Below, piece after piece: positions 17,863-26,972 of a stretch of 64,000 nucleotides of DNA. The DNA comes from Desulfofustis sp964433645 (GTDB taxonomy: Bacteria; Desulfobacterota; Desulfobulbia; Desulfobulbales; Desulfocapsaceae). The stretch covers positions 1 through 64,000 of the forward strand of contig CAYSSK010000004.1 in assembly GCA_964433645.1 (NCBI GenBank), written 5' to 3'. How positions within the stretch are numbered: position 1 is the first letter of the stretch; each line of letters begins with the position of its first letter. Position numbers and translations under genes: made by a program. Below the pieces are notes generated by a model. It was not told the DNA's origin and searched no databases. It saw only the letters and a program-made list of their open reading frames with translations.

Positions 17863-19821
17863 ATGTGTGGCATATGTGGTGAGGTAGGTTTTAGGTATGG
17901 ATACAACGTCGATCCTTGGTTAATCAAGCGAATGTGCGACTCGCTGGCTCATCGTGGCCCAGATGAAGAAGGGCAGTTTGTGCATGAAATGGTTGGTCTT
18001 GGACAACGTCGCCTTTCTATTATTGATCTTAACACAGGTAAGCAACCTATCAGCAACGAAGATGGCTCAATCTGGGTTGTTTTAAATGGTGAAATCTATA
18101 ATTTTGTAAGCTTGCGACAGGAACTTATCAGCAAAGGACATGCTTTTTCCACCAATACTGATACTGAGGTGATTGTCCATCTCTATGAAGAGTATGGCGT
18201 TAAATCCATAAAAAGATTGAGGGGCATGTTTGGATTTGCTTTATGGGATAACAAAGACCGGCTTTTGTTGTTAGGGCGCGATAGGCTTGGCAAAAAACCT
18301 CTATTTTATGCACAGCTTTCCGAATCTCTTTTGTTTGCTTCTGAAACGAAGGCACTTTTCCAGGATTCAAGACTGAAAAAAACACTCAATCAGGAGGCTA
18401 TCCATGATTTTCTATCATTTAAGTTTATCCCGCGCCAGGAAGACTTGTACAAGGGGGTTTTTAAATTGCCACCTGCTTCTTATATGATATTTCGCGAAGG
18501 ACAGGCAACTATTCATAAGTACTGGGATCTTCACTATAAGACTGACTTCAATATGAGCGAGGAAGATGCTCTTGTTGAATGCGAAAGAGTGCTGACCGAG
18601 TCAGTCAGGCTCCGCATGATGAGCGATGTCCCGATTGGCGCTTTTTTGAGCTCTGGGATTGATTCTGGAATGATAGTTGCGTTAATGTCACAGCTGTCTC
18701 ATGACTCAGTCAATTCTTTTTCAATTGGCGACGAAACCCAGGATTTTAATGAACTGCCTATGGCTGCGGTCATTGCAGAAAAATTTGAGACAAATCACCG
18801 AGAGTTCTTGGTGCGTCCGGATGCCATAAAAATTTTACCGGACTTAATATACCATCTTGACGGTCCTTTTGCCGATGTACCTGCTTTACCGATGTATTAT
18901 GTTGCGAAAATGGCAAGCGAGCATGTCAAGGTCGTATTGACGGGCGATGGTGGTGATGAATCATTTGGGGGGTATGATCGATACTTGGCAAATCAATTAT
19001 TGGTGCATTATCGTAAAATACCTAGGAGCTTCCGCCAAAAGCTTATTCCCAATTTCCTCAACTTATTTAATGAAAAGACGGCTAGGAAGAGCTGGAGGCA
19101 ATCCCTGCGCTGGTTTAACACTTTATCTATGTTGCCTGACGATGAGAGCTATGGTAGAGGGATCTCTTTTTTTTCATTCGAAGAAGATCAGAAAAAAAAG
19201 CTATACACTTCTGATTTTCAATCTCAACTTGAGGGAGTAGACTCTCTTGAACAAATTATGTCAAGATTTCATAGCCGAAAGTCAGATGCACCTCTCAATA
19301 AGATGACATTTTGTGACCTTATGATTCGTGTCCCTGAGTACTCTTGTATTAAAATTGATCGTATTACAATGATGCATGGCCTTGAAGCAAGAAGCCCTTT
19401 TCTGGATCATAAACTTGTTGAGTTTGCAGCAACTATCCCGCCAAGTTTGAAGTTGAAGAAAGCGCGCTTAAAGTACTTGTTGAAAGAGGTAGGCAAAAAA
19501 TATTTACCAAAGGAAATTATAGCGTTGCCTAAACAAGGATTTGGTTCTCCTATAAATACATGGTTACGGGGTGAGCTTAGAGGTTTTTCAAATCATCTTT
19601 TACGGGATGAATCCATGCTTGTTGAGCACAATATTTTCAGGCAGAATTATATCAATTCTCTCTTGGATGGACATACCTCTAAGAAAGTTAATGATGGCAA
19701 TAGAATATGGAGTCTTGTTAATTTGGAGATATGGTATCGATTAAATTTTGGTGATAAGGATCCAGTTACTGAGCGCGATAATCTCAAGGATAGATTTATT
19801 TCTTTAAGTATTAACAGATAG
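17863..19821 (+). CDS. asnB: Asparagine synthase (glutamine-hydrolysing), polysaccharide-locus type
   Basis: 652 residues. MCGICGEVG gives the N-terminal nucleophile Cys2 of the class II glutamine amidotransferase domain (1-210), with RRLSIIDL and GEIYNF substrate residues. The synthetase domain has the PP-loop GAFLSSGIDSGMIVAL near residue 265 and the signature LTGDGGDESFGGYDRY near 360. It makes an amide from glutamine and an AMP-activated carboxylate. AsnB homologues in polysaccharide clusters often amidate uronic acids or other polymer carboxylates rather than free aspartate; the location here suggests that. It faces away from the exporter operon and precedes the FrhB-like reductase. Confidence 0.9.
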   Translation: MCGICGEVGFRYGYNVDPWLIKRMCDSLAHRGPDEEGQFVHEMVGLGQRRLSIIDLNTGKQPISNEDGSIWVVLNGEIYNFVSLRQELISKGHAFSTNTDTEVIVHLYEEYGVKSIKRLRGMFGFALWDNKDRLLLLGRDRLGKKPLFYAQLSESLLFASETKALFQDSRLKKTLNQEAIHDFLSFKFIPRQEDLYKGVFKLPPASYMIFREGQATIHKYWDLHYKTDFNMSEEDALVECERVLTESVRLRMMSDVPIGAFLSSGIDSGMIVALMSQLSHDSVNSFSIGDETQDFNELPMAAVIAEKFETNHREFLVRPDAIKILPDLIYHLDGPFADVPALPMYYVAKMASEHVKVVLTGDGGDESFGGYDRYLANQLLVHYRKIPRSFRQKLIPNFLNLFNEKTARKSWRQSLRWFNTLSMLPDDESYGRGISFFSFEEDQKKKLYTSDFQSQLEGVDSLEQIMSRFHSRKSDAPLNKMTFCDLMIRVPEYSCIKIDRITMMHGLEARSPFLDHKLVEFAATIPPSLKLKKARLKYLLKEVGKKYLPKEIIALPKQGFGSPINTWLRGELRGFSNHLLRDESMLVEHNIFRQNYINSLLDGHTSKKVNDGNRIWSLVNLEIWYRLNFGDKDPVTERDNLKDRFISLSINR

Positions 19822-20142
19822 GTAGAGATGAATTAATAAAGAAGGCCAATTTTAAACTAAGGCTGCCCTCCAAAGGAGTGATCAGTGTTGCTTTTTCCTG
19901 GATACGGTCTTCTAACCTGTCAGTGTTTAGTTTGGCTATAAAAAATAGCATACCGTTGCAAATATATCTATATTCGATTGGAAAAACTTCGTTACAAATT
20001 ACGAATTGCGGTCAAAGTTATTCTAAAGGACAGGTCGTTATTTCGTGTATAATATTTATAATAATTCTTTGTTGTTTTTAATGTGGCAGTGACAAAAAAA
20101 ATGCTTCAAAAGTTCTAAGGTATATTTTTATTGGGGAAAACA
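19822..20142 (+). other. Intergenic region, about 320 bp
   Basis: AT-rich spacer between asnB and the FrhB-like gene. A 67-codon frame (19878-20081) has no start signal or family resemblance. A GGGGA ribosome site (20132-20136) precedes the next ATG. Confidence 0.4.
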
Positions 20143-21477
20143 ATGAAGGCTTCCCAGACAGAAAATGATTTTAGTGTTCTAGCAGATACTGTGATTGATA
20201 ATGGGCTTTGTACACGCTGTGGAATCTGCAGCGGAGCCTGCCCTGTCAATGTAATAAGTTTGGATGAGAATTATTTCCCAAAGTTGACGGGTGAGTGCGT
20301 AAAATGTGGTTTGTGCGTTGAATGTTGCCCTGGAGGAGATGTTAATTTCCCGAAACTCTCAATGCGTATTTTTAAATCTGAATATAATCATAATGATCTC
20401 CTTGGATTTATCGATAATATTTTCATAGGCCGCTCCGCCAGTAAAGAGATGAGAATGGCGGGTGCAAGTGGTGGTTTGGTGACAGGACTACTTACATATC
20501 TTCTTGAAAAAAAAAGAATTGATGGCGCCGTTGTGGTGGCCATGGACCAGGAAAAGGGATATTTGACAAAAGGTATATTGGCAACCACTGTGCAAAATGT
20601 AAAAGATGCTGCGCAGTCAAAATATTGCATTACACCTTCCATGGAAGTTCTCAAGGAAATTCGAAAAAGAAACGGTCGTTTTGCCGTTGTGGCTTTACCC
20701 TGTCAACTACACGGTCTTAGGAAACTAGAAGAGGCAGACCCTTCACTATCAAAAAAAATTTGTTATTATTTGGGACTATTTTGTAATTGTAATTTAAACC
20801 CCAATGGACACATAGAAGCAATTAGTGCGTGCAATATTGACCTTACGGATGTTGAAAAATTCAATTTCCGAGGTGCCGGGTGGCCTGGCGGGTTTTATGT
20901 TCAAAAAAAAGATGGCACTGAAGAGTCTTTACATAAAATCAATATTAAAAACGTAATGAATGTTATGTTCAGGATTTATAGTCCGGAACGTTGTTCTCTT
21001 TGTTATGACGCAGTTGCTGAATATGCCGACTTAAGCTTTGGCGATTTCTGGGCATTTGATTATTTGAATGATTATTCCGGATATGAGCAACACACCCTTG
21101 TTTATCAAAGAACGGACCGAGGAAGAGCGCTTTTGGAACAGGCGATGGCAGATGGAGCGATATATATGCACCGAGTACCTTACGAGCGAAACTCAAAACG
21201 AATACTTAATATGGCTAAAGGGAAAAAAAGTAGAGCACTGGCTAGAATTTATCGACTGAAAATGAAAAAGCTGGCCATTCCTCAATATCATTTTCCTGTT
21301 CAGAAACCTTCAAAAAAAGCCAGGCGTTCATTGCTGTTTTACAATATCTTCCTCATATTCCGTGGTCCATTGCGAAGAAAGCTTTTACTGAAAGTTCTAT
21401 TTTCTCCTGTTGGCGAAATATTGGACCGCTTAAATATTATGAGGAAAAATATGTTCTGCAACTATAATGATAATTAA
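20143..21477 (+). CDS. FrhB-type coenzyme F420 hydrogenase/dehydrogenase beta-subunit family protein with two [4Fe-4S] sites
   Basis: Start chosen at ATG 20143, preceded by GGGGA; 444 residues. Two ferredoxin motifs, CTRCGICSGACP and CVKCGLCVECCP (about residues 25-70), lie before the FrhB N- and C-terminal domains, with GASGGLVTGLLTYLLEK, ALPCQLHGLRKLEE and CSLCYDAVAEYADLSFGDFW as family markers. Relatives use FAD and iron-sulfur clusters; in polysaccharide loci they co-occur with pyruvyl transferases, as here at 5.9-7.1 kb, and are thought to reduce a sugar or lipid intermediate. F420 itself is not implied. The tail after residue 400 is basic and partly hydrophobic, suggesting membrane contact. 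Confidence 0.85.
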   Translation: MKASQTENDFSVLADTVIDNGLCTRCGICSGACPVNVISLDENYFPKLTGECVKCGLCVECCPGGDVNFPKLSMRIFKSEYNHNDLLGFIDNIFIGRSASKEMRMAGASGGLVTGLLTYLLEKKRIDGAVVVAMDQEKGYLTKGILATTVQNVKDAAQSKYCITPSMEVLKEIRKRNGRFAVVALPCQLHGLRKLEEADPSLSKKICYYLGLFCNCNLNPNGHIEAISACNIDLTDVEKFNFRGAGWPGGFYVQKKDGTEESLHKINIKNVMNVMFRIYSPERCSLCYDAVAEYADLSFGDFWAFDYLNDYSGYEQHTLVYQRTDRGRALLEQAMADGAIYMHRVPYERNSKRILNMAKGKKSRALARIYRLKMKKLAIPQYHFPVQKPSKKARRSLLFYNIFLIFRGPLRRKLLLKVLFSPVGEILDRLNIMRKNMFCNYNDN

Positions 21478-21531
21478 GTGGTTTGTTACCTTTATAGAGA
21501 TGAAAATTATCTGACATTTTGTGTTGTTTCA

Positions 21532-21858
21532 ATGAGTAAAGGAGGGAATAGAGAGACTGTTCAGGCACAGTTTGTGAGTACGTCTGAAAAATTGCAAACG
21601 TATCGCCCGAGCATGGTTGGTGATGGCGACAATGTTATGTTGCTACTCCATGAAGTGTTATGCTTTTTTGTCATGCCGGTGAACTTGGCTCCAGGTTTTT
21701 TAGGAAATTGATGCTGAAGATTCTCACTGGTAAAATGGGAAAATCAATTCGAATAGGAACCGGCTGTTGTATTCGTGACGATAAACGAATGTTTATTAGT
21801 GATTTCGTCCAGATTGGCAACGAAGTAAGCCTTGATGTCAAGCCTGGAAAAAATAATG
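21532..21858 (+). pseudogene. Truncated, frameshifted acyltransferase, paralogue of the gene at 3885-4637
   Basis: ATG 21532 begins MSKGGNRETVQAQFVSTSEK and continues YRPSMVGDGDNVMLLLHEVLCFFVMP, closely matching the intact copy (YRASMVGDGGNVMLLFHEMICFFVIP). Near 21695 the frame shifts: the first frame ends in GFLGN and a stop, while the next frame carries on with FRKLMLKILTGKMGKSIRIG and VQIGNEVSLDVKPGKN. At about 21857 homology stops where an IS fragment begins, removing the beta-helix. At least two lesions make it non-functional. It lies 55 bp after the FrhB-like gene, on the same strand. Confidence 0.85.
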
Positions 21859-22081
21859 GAGCATGAAATCAACGGCAGCCAAACCGGCGGCATGCTCAGC
21901 ATACCGCGGCCACGGCCGGACCTGGTCCGTTTATTCTCAGCGCTGGCGATTACCCCGCCAAGCGCTCTGCCCCGCCATGAGCGGTCGTGTAGCCAGCAGG
22001 AAGAAGCTGACCGACAGAAGTAAAACAAAATAAATCCAAAATTTTGGGCGCCAACTATGGCTACCCAATACGCGGAACATC
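21857..22081 (+). mobile_element. 3'-end fragment of an IS1634-like element
   Basis: Encodes LEKIMEHEINGSQTGGML then SIPRPRPDLVRLFSALAITP, matching the transposase tail at 16.2 kb (LEHEINGSRPGGMLSIPQPR), but with a frame disruption after SALPRHE. Similarity runs on past the stop through GGCTACCC and ends at the shared terminal motif GGAACATC (22074-22081). The other end is missing, so this is the scar of an insertion plus deletion that consumed the end of the acyltransferase. The copies differ at many positions, so they are related elements rather than a recent duplication. Confidence 0.75.
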
Positions 22082-22118
22082 CGATCCATGAGCTGTGATT
22101 GAATGAATCCTGCCAACT

Positions 22119-22589
22119 TTAGTAGTCCCTGCAGTTAAATAGAATGTATTTGCGTGCGTAGAAGTTCCAGAGAAAGACGGTGCCTACCGCTACCGCTTTG
22201 GAAATAGTGTAGTGAATAGAGAGAAAATCCGTCAGAAGCCACATCAGACCAATTGTAAAGAGTAGCCCACCACCGCCAATGACAGAAAAAATTATAAACT
22301 CTAACTTCTTATTATTGAGTTTTCCTTTCTTGAATACGTAACGAATTGCCAATCCATAGTTGACCAATAAACCAACAAAAAAGCCGGCTGTGGCTGATAT
22401 AAGATGATTGATGTGAGCGAATTCTGTAAGGATTACCAGAACTGAATAGTCAAAAAAAAGAGCGATTAGGCCGACTATACCGTATTTGGTAAGTTGCGAA
22501 AGATGACTGGCTATTTTGTTAACGACGGCTGATCCCACAAGATCCTCGTAAATCTGGCAGATACTTTTCGTCGCGCCAAGATAACACAT
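22119..22589 (-). CDS. GtrA-family small membrane protein
   Basis: 156 residues with four TM helices. The GtrA pattern is clear: QLTKYGIVGLIALFFDYSVLVILTEF, GFFVGLLVNYGLAIRYVFKKGK between TM2 and TM3, and KAVAVGTVFLWNFYARKYILF at the end. GtrA proteins are proposed to help move undecaprenyl-phosphate-linked sugars across the inner membrane for surface glycosylation. It follows the GT-C-like membrane protein by 95 bp on the same strand, which fits a flippase plus GT-C pair. The start may lie a few codons later than the ATG at 22589. Confidence 0.88.
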   Translation of the reverse strand: MCYLGATKSICQIYEDLVGSAVVNKIASHLSQLTKYGIVGLIALFFDYSVLVILTEFAHINHLISATAGFFVGLLVNYGLAIRYVFKKGKLNNKKLEFIIFSVIGGGGLLFTIGLMWLLTDFLSIHYTISKAVAVGTVFLWNFYARKYILFNCRDY

Positions 22590-22684
22590 TTCTTAAAAAA
22601 AGCATTGTATTGTCAATTTCACTTTATACCGTGGAGCTTTGACAAACAGGACAGATCTTTTTGGGAAACAGCTATGGAAGACGA

Positions 22685-24367
22685 TTAGCTAGGTAATTGT
22701 GTGTTAGTGTGAAACATTTTGTTCTTGATATAATTATGCGTGCTAATCGCAATGAATGTAATGTAATAAAGTACGAGGGGGTAGGCTGACAAAAGAGGTC
22801 TGTTGATACCCCATAAGGTTATTTTTACATAGGTAAGAATACTCACAAGAGAGATAATCCCTCCCAGTAAAACAAACCCAAAAGTTGTTGCAAAATCAAA
22901 TTGACGATTCCGCAGAGATTGGACCAGAAAAAACATGTGTGCAAGTACTGCCATGACAAACAAAACCGGGGTAATGAGTTTGTATGAATTGCCTATGTCA
23001 ACTTTAATGCGGAATTTTTCTACTATCATATGTTTATAGTAGTCAGGATATGATGCAATTTGATGACGATACGCAGGCACAATTTTTTCTCTCGTGACGA
23101 AGCGATAATCTTCTACCATCTCTTTTGATGCAGTTGATCTCCACTTCTCATACTCACGCTCCGAGAGTTTAAAAAATCTGAAGGTTACTGCCTGCTTGAA
23201 TATATCCCAAAAGGTTTTGGGTATATATTTTATGTATTTGGCCTTCCAGACAGGTTTAATTGAAGGTTTTCTATCTATGCAGGCGATTTCTCCTGCAGCA
23301 CAGGCAGCACTTATTTCTTCGCCAACTTTTCGATAAAAATCCAGCGCTTCCGGCAGGGAATCAGCATTACCACTTTTACGGACCATATCCCTGAAAACCC
23401 AGATATAAAATGACCTTGGCAGTTGTGATCCTTTTTCAGCTTCCTCAAAATAGGGTTGGAGCTGCTTGAAGGTTGGACTCACTTCATATGCAGCTTCCTG
23501 GTTCTCAATTCTTACTGGTATATAGCGCTTGGTTTCATTTACATTTATGTTCATCAGTCTACCAAGAGCGGATTGGAACTCTGGTGACTTCAGCTCGATG
23601 ATATATGGGGCACCATAATGTTTCTGATTAAGTTGCTTAAAAGTGGTGGTAAAAAACGTGAATACGAGGAGAATTGGAAGCAGTAGAGCGATTCTTGTCA
23701 AAACTTTCTGAAAAGAAATATTTTCTCCTATGAAAAGAAAATACAATGCAAACAGGGCAATAGATGGGAGCAGCCAGATCCCCTCCTCTCGGGTGTACCA
23801 GAGCAGCGAAAAAATCACTCCTGCACATACACTCCAGAAGGTTCTGTTTAAAAGAGAGTATTTATATCTTATGAGAAGAGCACCCATACATGAAAAGAGA
23901 GCGAGTACGAGCGGCATGGATAGACCAAAACGAAAGGCTCTGCCGGTGCCTGGATAAAAGTACGTAAAAGGATTGAATAAGAGAAAAAAGAAGCCAAGTA
24001 CCAGGAGCCACTGGGCCCTAATGAGAGGGCGAAGAGCTACTATAGCTACGACACAAACTGCGGCGTAGAGAAGATGCTGCACCAGGAGCAAAGGCATTCC
24101 AGTATGATGTGCCGCTGCAATAAATAGTGGGTAAATCGGACCTTTCACAAGAGTAACCTGGTCATAAGGTCCGAGCCAGGTACCGCTTAATATATGCTTG
24201 GCAAGTTTGACGAAGAGGTAGTCATCATGGGGGGTGTACGTAGCCAGAAAATCTTGCGCCTCAACCAGCCACAACTTTACTACGATCATAAACAGCATCC
24301 ACCAATAGAGGGTACGGCTGCTGTAATTCTCTACACAATCTATAGGTTTAAAAATATTTGAGAGCAT
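22685..24367 (-). CDS. Multi-pass membrane protein, probable GT-C glycosyltransferase
   Basis: 560 residues with about 10-11 hydrophobic helices. After the first TM (WWMLFMIVVKLWLV, about 23-37) comes the acidic pair in YTPHDDYLFVKLAKHIL, the position of the metal/catalytic aspartates in the first periplasmic loop of GT-C enzymes (ArnT/PMT/Alg families). A large soluble loop (about residues 240-440) is unusual and rich in charged residues. Such enzymes use polyprenyl-phosphate sugars in the periplasm. No specific family can be named. It sits 12 bp downstream of the FAD oxidoreductase and before GtrA, so the three likely form one operon. Confidence 0.65.
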   Translation of the reverse strand: MLSNIFKPIDCVENYSSRTLYWWMLFMIVVKLWLVEAQDFLATYTPHDDYLFVKLAKHILSGTWLGPYDQVTLVKGPIYPLFIAAAHHTGMPLLLVQHLLYAAVCVVAIVALRPLIRAQWLLVLGFFFLLFNPFTYFYPGTGRAFRFGLSMPLVLALFSCMGALLIRYKYSLLNRTFWSVCAGVIFSLLWYTREEGIWLLPSIALFALYFLFIGENISFQKVLTRIALLLPILLVFTFFTTTFKQLNQKHYGAPYIIELKSPEFQSALGRLMNINVNETKRYIPVRIENQEAAYEVSPTFKQLQPYFEEAEKGSQLPRSFYIWVFRDMVRKSGNADSLPEALDFYRKVGEEISAACAAGEIACIDRKPSIKPVWKAKYIKYIPKTFWDIFKQAVTFRFFKLSEREYEKWRSTASKEMVEDYRFVTREKIVPAYRHQIASYPDYYKHMIVEKFRIKVDIGNSYKLITPVLFVMAVLAHMFFLVQSLRNRQFDFATTFGFVLLGGIISLVSILTYVKITLWGINRPLLSAYPLVLYYITFIAISTHNYIKNKMFHTNTQLPS

Positions 24368-24378
24368 CGGTGTGAAGG

Positions 24379-25956
24379 TTATTTGGATTCGTGATATTCC
24401 TGCTCTGTATTAACTTCCCAGATATTTCTCTTTGTGGTTATTCCCTGCTGAATATTTTCAACTGCCACCATGGCTGTCAGCATGGAGTGGTCGGCGTTGT
24501 TATATCTGTGCATACCGTTCCTACCGATCATGAAGAGGTTCTCAAGCCCATCGGTAAAGGCTCGTAATTCATCAAACTGATTGTATGTTCCAAAATATGC
24601 GGGGTAGGTTTTCGGCACCCTCAAGATCGTCGAGTCGATGACATCCTTTTTGGAGATGATGTCTATTTTCTCAAGTTCATCGATGGCAAACTCAATAAAT
24701 TCAGGATCCGGTTTTGACCATAGTTCATCCCCCTCATGGCAAAAATATTCAAGGCCAATCCAGACATTATCCCGCTCGGCCACCATATACGGACTCCAGT
24801 TGTTGAAGATCTGGAGGCGGCCAATCTTGACATCACTTTCCTGGATGTAAATCCAGTTGTCAGGGACAATGTTATTGAGGGTCTTGTTTTTCGTATCGTT
24901 GGTAATCTGTAATTTTTTCAATAGAAGGCCAACGGTGATAAAGTCTCTGTACACAAGTCCATTCGCAATATTTTTGACCTTGTCAGGTACTTCGGCTGGT
25001 GTCATTCTACCAATTAGGTCTTTAATTGGCATTGTCGAAAAGAGGTAGTCGCATTCATGAGTTATCTCTTCACCGTTATTGTGATTACGAACCGTAAGAA
25101 ATTTAGCCGAGTTTGAGATAATTCCTATGCCCACTGCTTCATGTTTCATATGAATTTCACCACCTTTTTTTTCAACAAGTCTTGCAACCTCTTCCCATAG
25201 TTGTCCCGGGCCAAGTTTAGGGTAGAGAAACTGTTCAATAAGTGATGTTTCTGTATTTTTCTGATCGATGGATTTGTCGCTTACAAAGATCGCCTTGACG
25301 GCATGGATGAGGGTTTTGGTGATGGAAAGCCCCTTGATTCTTTGGGCTCCCCAATCGGCAGGTATTTCTTCACAGGGAACACCCCAGACTTTTTCGGTGT
25401 AATCTTTGAAAAAGGTGTTGTAAAGCTCCCTACCGAAGCGATTGATGAGAAAGTCTTCGAGGCTTTTTTCATCCTTGATTGGCTTGAGGTTTATCCAGAC
25501 ATACGAAATCCCAATTTTAGCAATGCGTACAATACCGAGATTTTTGAATGTGTTCAGCTTCAGCGAAATAGGATAGTCGAAGAATGAACGCAGGAAGAAA
25601 ATCCTGGACAATCTGCTCCTGATAAGCATGACCCTGTCTATGTTTTCAGGGTCATTTTCACTGTTTTCAACTGGTATGGGGAGCTTTCGCTTCAAAATAA
25701 TATCATCATAGGCAGGTTTACCCTGCAGAGGCATGATGTTTTGCCACCAATCCATGACCCGCCCAGATTTAGAAAAAAATCTGTGACCACCTATATCGAT
25801 GCGATTCCCTTTATAGTTTATTGTTTTTGAAATGCCGCCGATGTCTGATGACATTTCAAATATTACAGGTTTGATGTCAGTATATTTGAGAAGTTCGTAA
25901 GCCGCAGTCAGTCCTGCCGGGCCTGCACCAATGATGAGAGCTTTTTTCTGGGTCAT
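24379..25956 (-). CDS. FAD/NAD(P)-dependent oxidoreductase, UDP-galactopyranose mutase / protoporphyrinogen oxidase-like
   Basis: 525 residues. The dinucleotide-binding motif ALIIGAGPAGLTAAYELLK is at 6-24, followed by the FAD ribose Glu in VIFEMSSDIGGISKTI and GNRIDIGGHRFFSKS. KVWGVPCEEIPADWGAQRIKG and the C-terminal GRNGMHRYNNADHSMLTAM complete an amine-oxidase-like fold, seen in enzymes of surface-polysaccharide loci. The second half resembles UDP-galactopyranose mutase in arrangement, but true mutase activity is not established. It leads the operon with the GT-C-like and GtrA genes, suggesting a precursor or lipid-linked sugar oxidoreduction or ring contraction. Confidence 0.8.
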   Translation of the reverse strand: MTQKKALIIGAGPAGLTAAYELLKYTDIKPVIFEMSSDIGGISKTINYKGNRIDIGGHRFFSKSGRVMDWWQNIMPLQGKPAYDDIILKRKLPIPVENSENDPENIDRVMLIRSRLSRIFFLRSFFDYPISLKLNTFKNLGIVRIAKIGISYVWINLKPIKDEKSLEDFLINRFGRELYNTFFKDYTEKVWGVPCEEIPADWGAQRIKGLSITKTLIHAVKAIFVSDKSIDQKNTETSLIEQFLYPKLGPGQLWEEVARLVEKKGGEIHMKHEAVGIGIISNSAKFLTVRNHNNGEEITHECDYLFSTMPIKDLIGRMTPAEVPDKVKNIANGLVYRDFITVGLLLKKLQITNDTKNKTLNNIVPDNWIYIQESDVKIGRLQIFNNWSPYMVAERDNVWIGLEYFCHEGDELWSKPDPEFIEFAIDELEKIDIISKKDVIDSTILRVPKTYPAYFGTYNQFDELRAFTDGLENLFMIGRNGMHRYNNADHSMLTAMVAVENIQQGITTKRNIWEVNTEQEYHESK

Positions 25957-26087
25957 GATTAAAAAAATATTTTTCGAAACTCTTTATGAGTAGCTGTGCT
26001 GCGGTAAGTTGCAATCGCGTTTTTGTTTTGGACTCAATTGATTACCACGGGATATATCATTTTATCCTTCAGGTTTCGAGAGATATT

Positions 26088-26264
26088 TCAGTTGCCGAGA
26101 TACTTGGCCTGTTCCCTGGGGGGCACGTGGGTGCGGTGTTCTTTCCAGTCGGCGTTTTTGATGGCCAGGTAGCTGTTGTAGATTTGTTTGCCGAGAATCT
26201 CCGGCAGAATCTTGCTGCGCTCCGCTTCCACGAGTGTTTCAAACGTCGATTTGGGCAGGAGCCG
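26088..26264 (-). pseudogene. 3' remnant of a glutamine-synthetase-like gene
   Basis: Minus frame LLPKSTFETLVEAERSKILP, then EILGKQIYNSYLAIKNADWK and EHRTHVPPREQAKYLGN, ending in TGA. It resembles the extreme C-terminus of short glutamine synthetase family proteins (patterns such as YLAxKRAEW-x3-R-x2-V-x5-E-x2-RYL). Everything upstream is replaced by a transposase fragment in another frame, so only about 59 codons survive. Glutamine-synthetase-like genes do occur in exopolysaccharide clusters. The assignment is from memory of the family pattern. Confidence 0.45.
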
Positions 26265-26272
26265 CTGGTCCC

Positions 26273-26690
26273 AGATGCGATGAGCTGAATGCGAGCCAAC
26301 ACGTTGAGGTTGTAGGCAACAATCGTACTCCACAGGTATGCCTTGAAGCCTGCCCAGCCCGACCAGTTACAGCGTTTCATCCCATAACTTCGTTTCAGTG
26401 TCGAAAAGTTTGCCTCGATCCCGGCCCGAAAATTCCGCAGCCGCCGATACACCCAGGTGCTCTTGGCCATTTCCACGATCGACAGACCGCGTTGCTTGGC
26501 AAAGACCACGTCCTTGACGTGTGCTGCCTTGGCTCCCGCCAGGTTCGCCTTCGAAGCAAAGCCGCCATCCGCCGTGCTCTGCCGGGGCGGACGACCGTAT
26601 TGCTCGATATGCCGCTCCAACAACGGCAGAAACAGGTCGGTGTCGGCCGGGTTGCCACACTCAACCAGACAATCAAGAATAGGGCAACCG
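26273..26690 (-). pseudogene. C-terminal half of an ISNCY/IS5-like transposase
   Basis: Minus frame from about 26690: DCLVECGNPADTDLFLPLLE, RQSTADGGFASKANLAGAKA and, at the end, MKRCNWSGWAGFKAYLWSTI and VAYNLNVLARIQLIAS. The TADGGFAS segment contains the second catalytic Asp and GIEANFSTLKRSYG the last catalytic Glu of a DDE transposase. The N-terminal half is missing upstream of a hairpin at 26705-26721. Fusion to the glutamine-synthetase remnant downstream shows an IS-mediated deletion. Confidence 0.75.
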
Positions 26691-26972
26691 CTAGCAGAAT
26701 GCTACCCGCCTGAAAGGCGGGGGTTTAAATCTTTAGCAGGAACAATCAACGAATCACAGATGGCCGAGGTCCAGCGCCTCAGCGCAAACGATGCGGTCTC
26801 TGCACCGAAAATCCAGGGCCGTCTCCACCGATCCACCGATTGGAGGCCGAGCTGACTCGTAATGAACTGGCGGCGCTGGCATTCATGCTGATCAAACGCC
26901 TCAAGGAAAACCGGCACGGTTAGCATGCTGCCGGCCAACGAAACACGCCGGGCACCAGGCTGCCGGCGCATA
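26691..26972. other. IS scar region between transposase remnant and glyA
   Basis: Contains the hairpin CCCGCCTGAAAGGCGGG (26705-26721), similar in style to terminal hairpins of IS200/IS605-type elements. On the plus strand 26840-26923 reads LEAELTRNELAALAFMLIKR then LKENRHG and a stop, apparently the tail of another lost gene, with a possibly frameshifted upstream part (AEVQRLSANDAVSAPKIQGR). I do not recognise the family. The region separates the polysaccharide locus from the GC-rich operon. Confidence 0.45.

Noticed and set aside
19878..20081. Plus-strand 67-codon frame between asnB and the FrhB-like gene
   Set aside because: AT-rich chance frame without start signal.
26705..26721. Hairpin as the glyA operon terminator
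   Set aside because: It lies over 250 bp beyond the glyA stop, next to transposase debris, with no T-run on the minus-strand side; IS end more likely.
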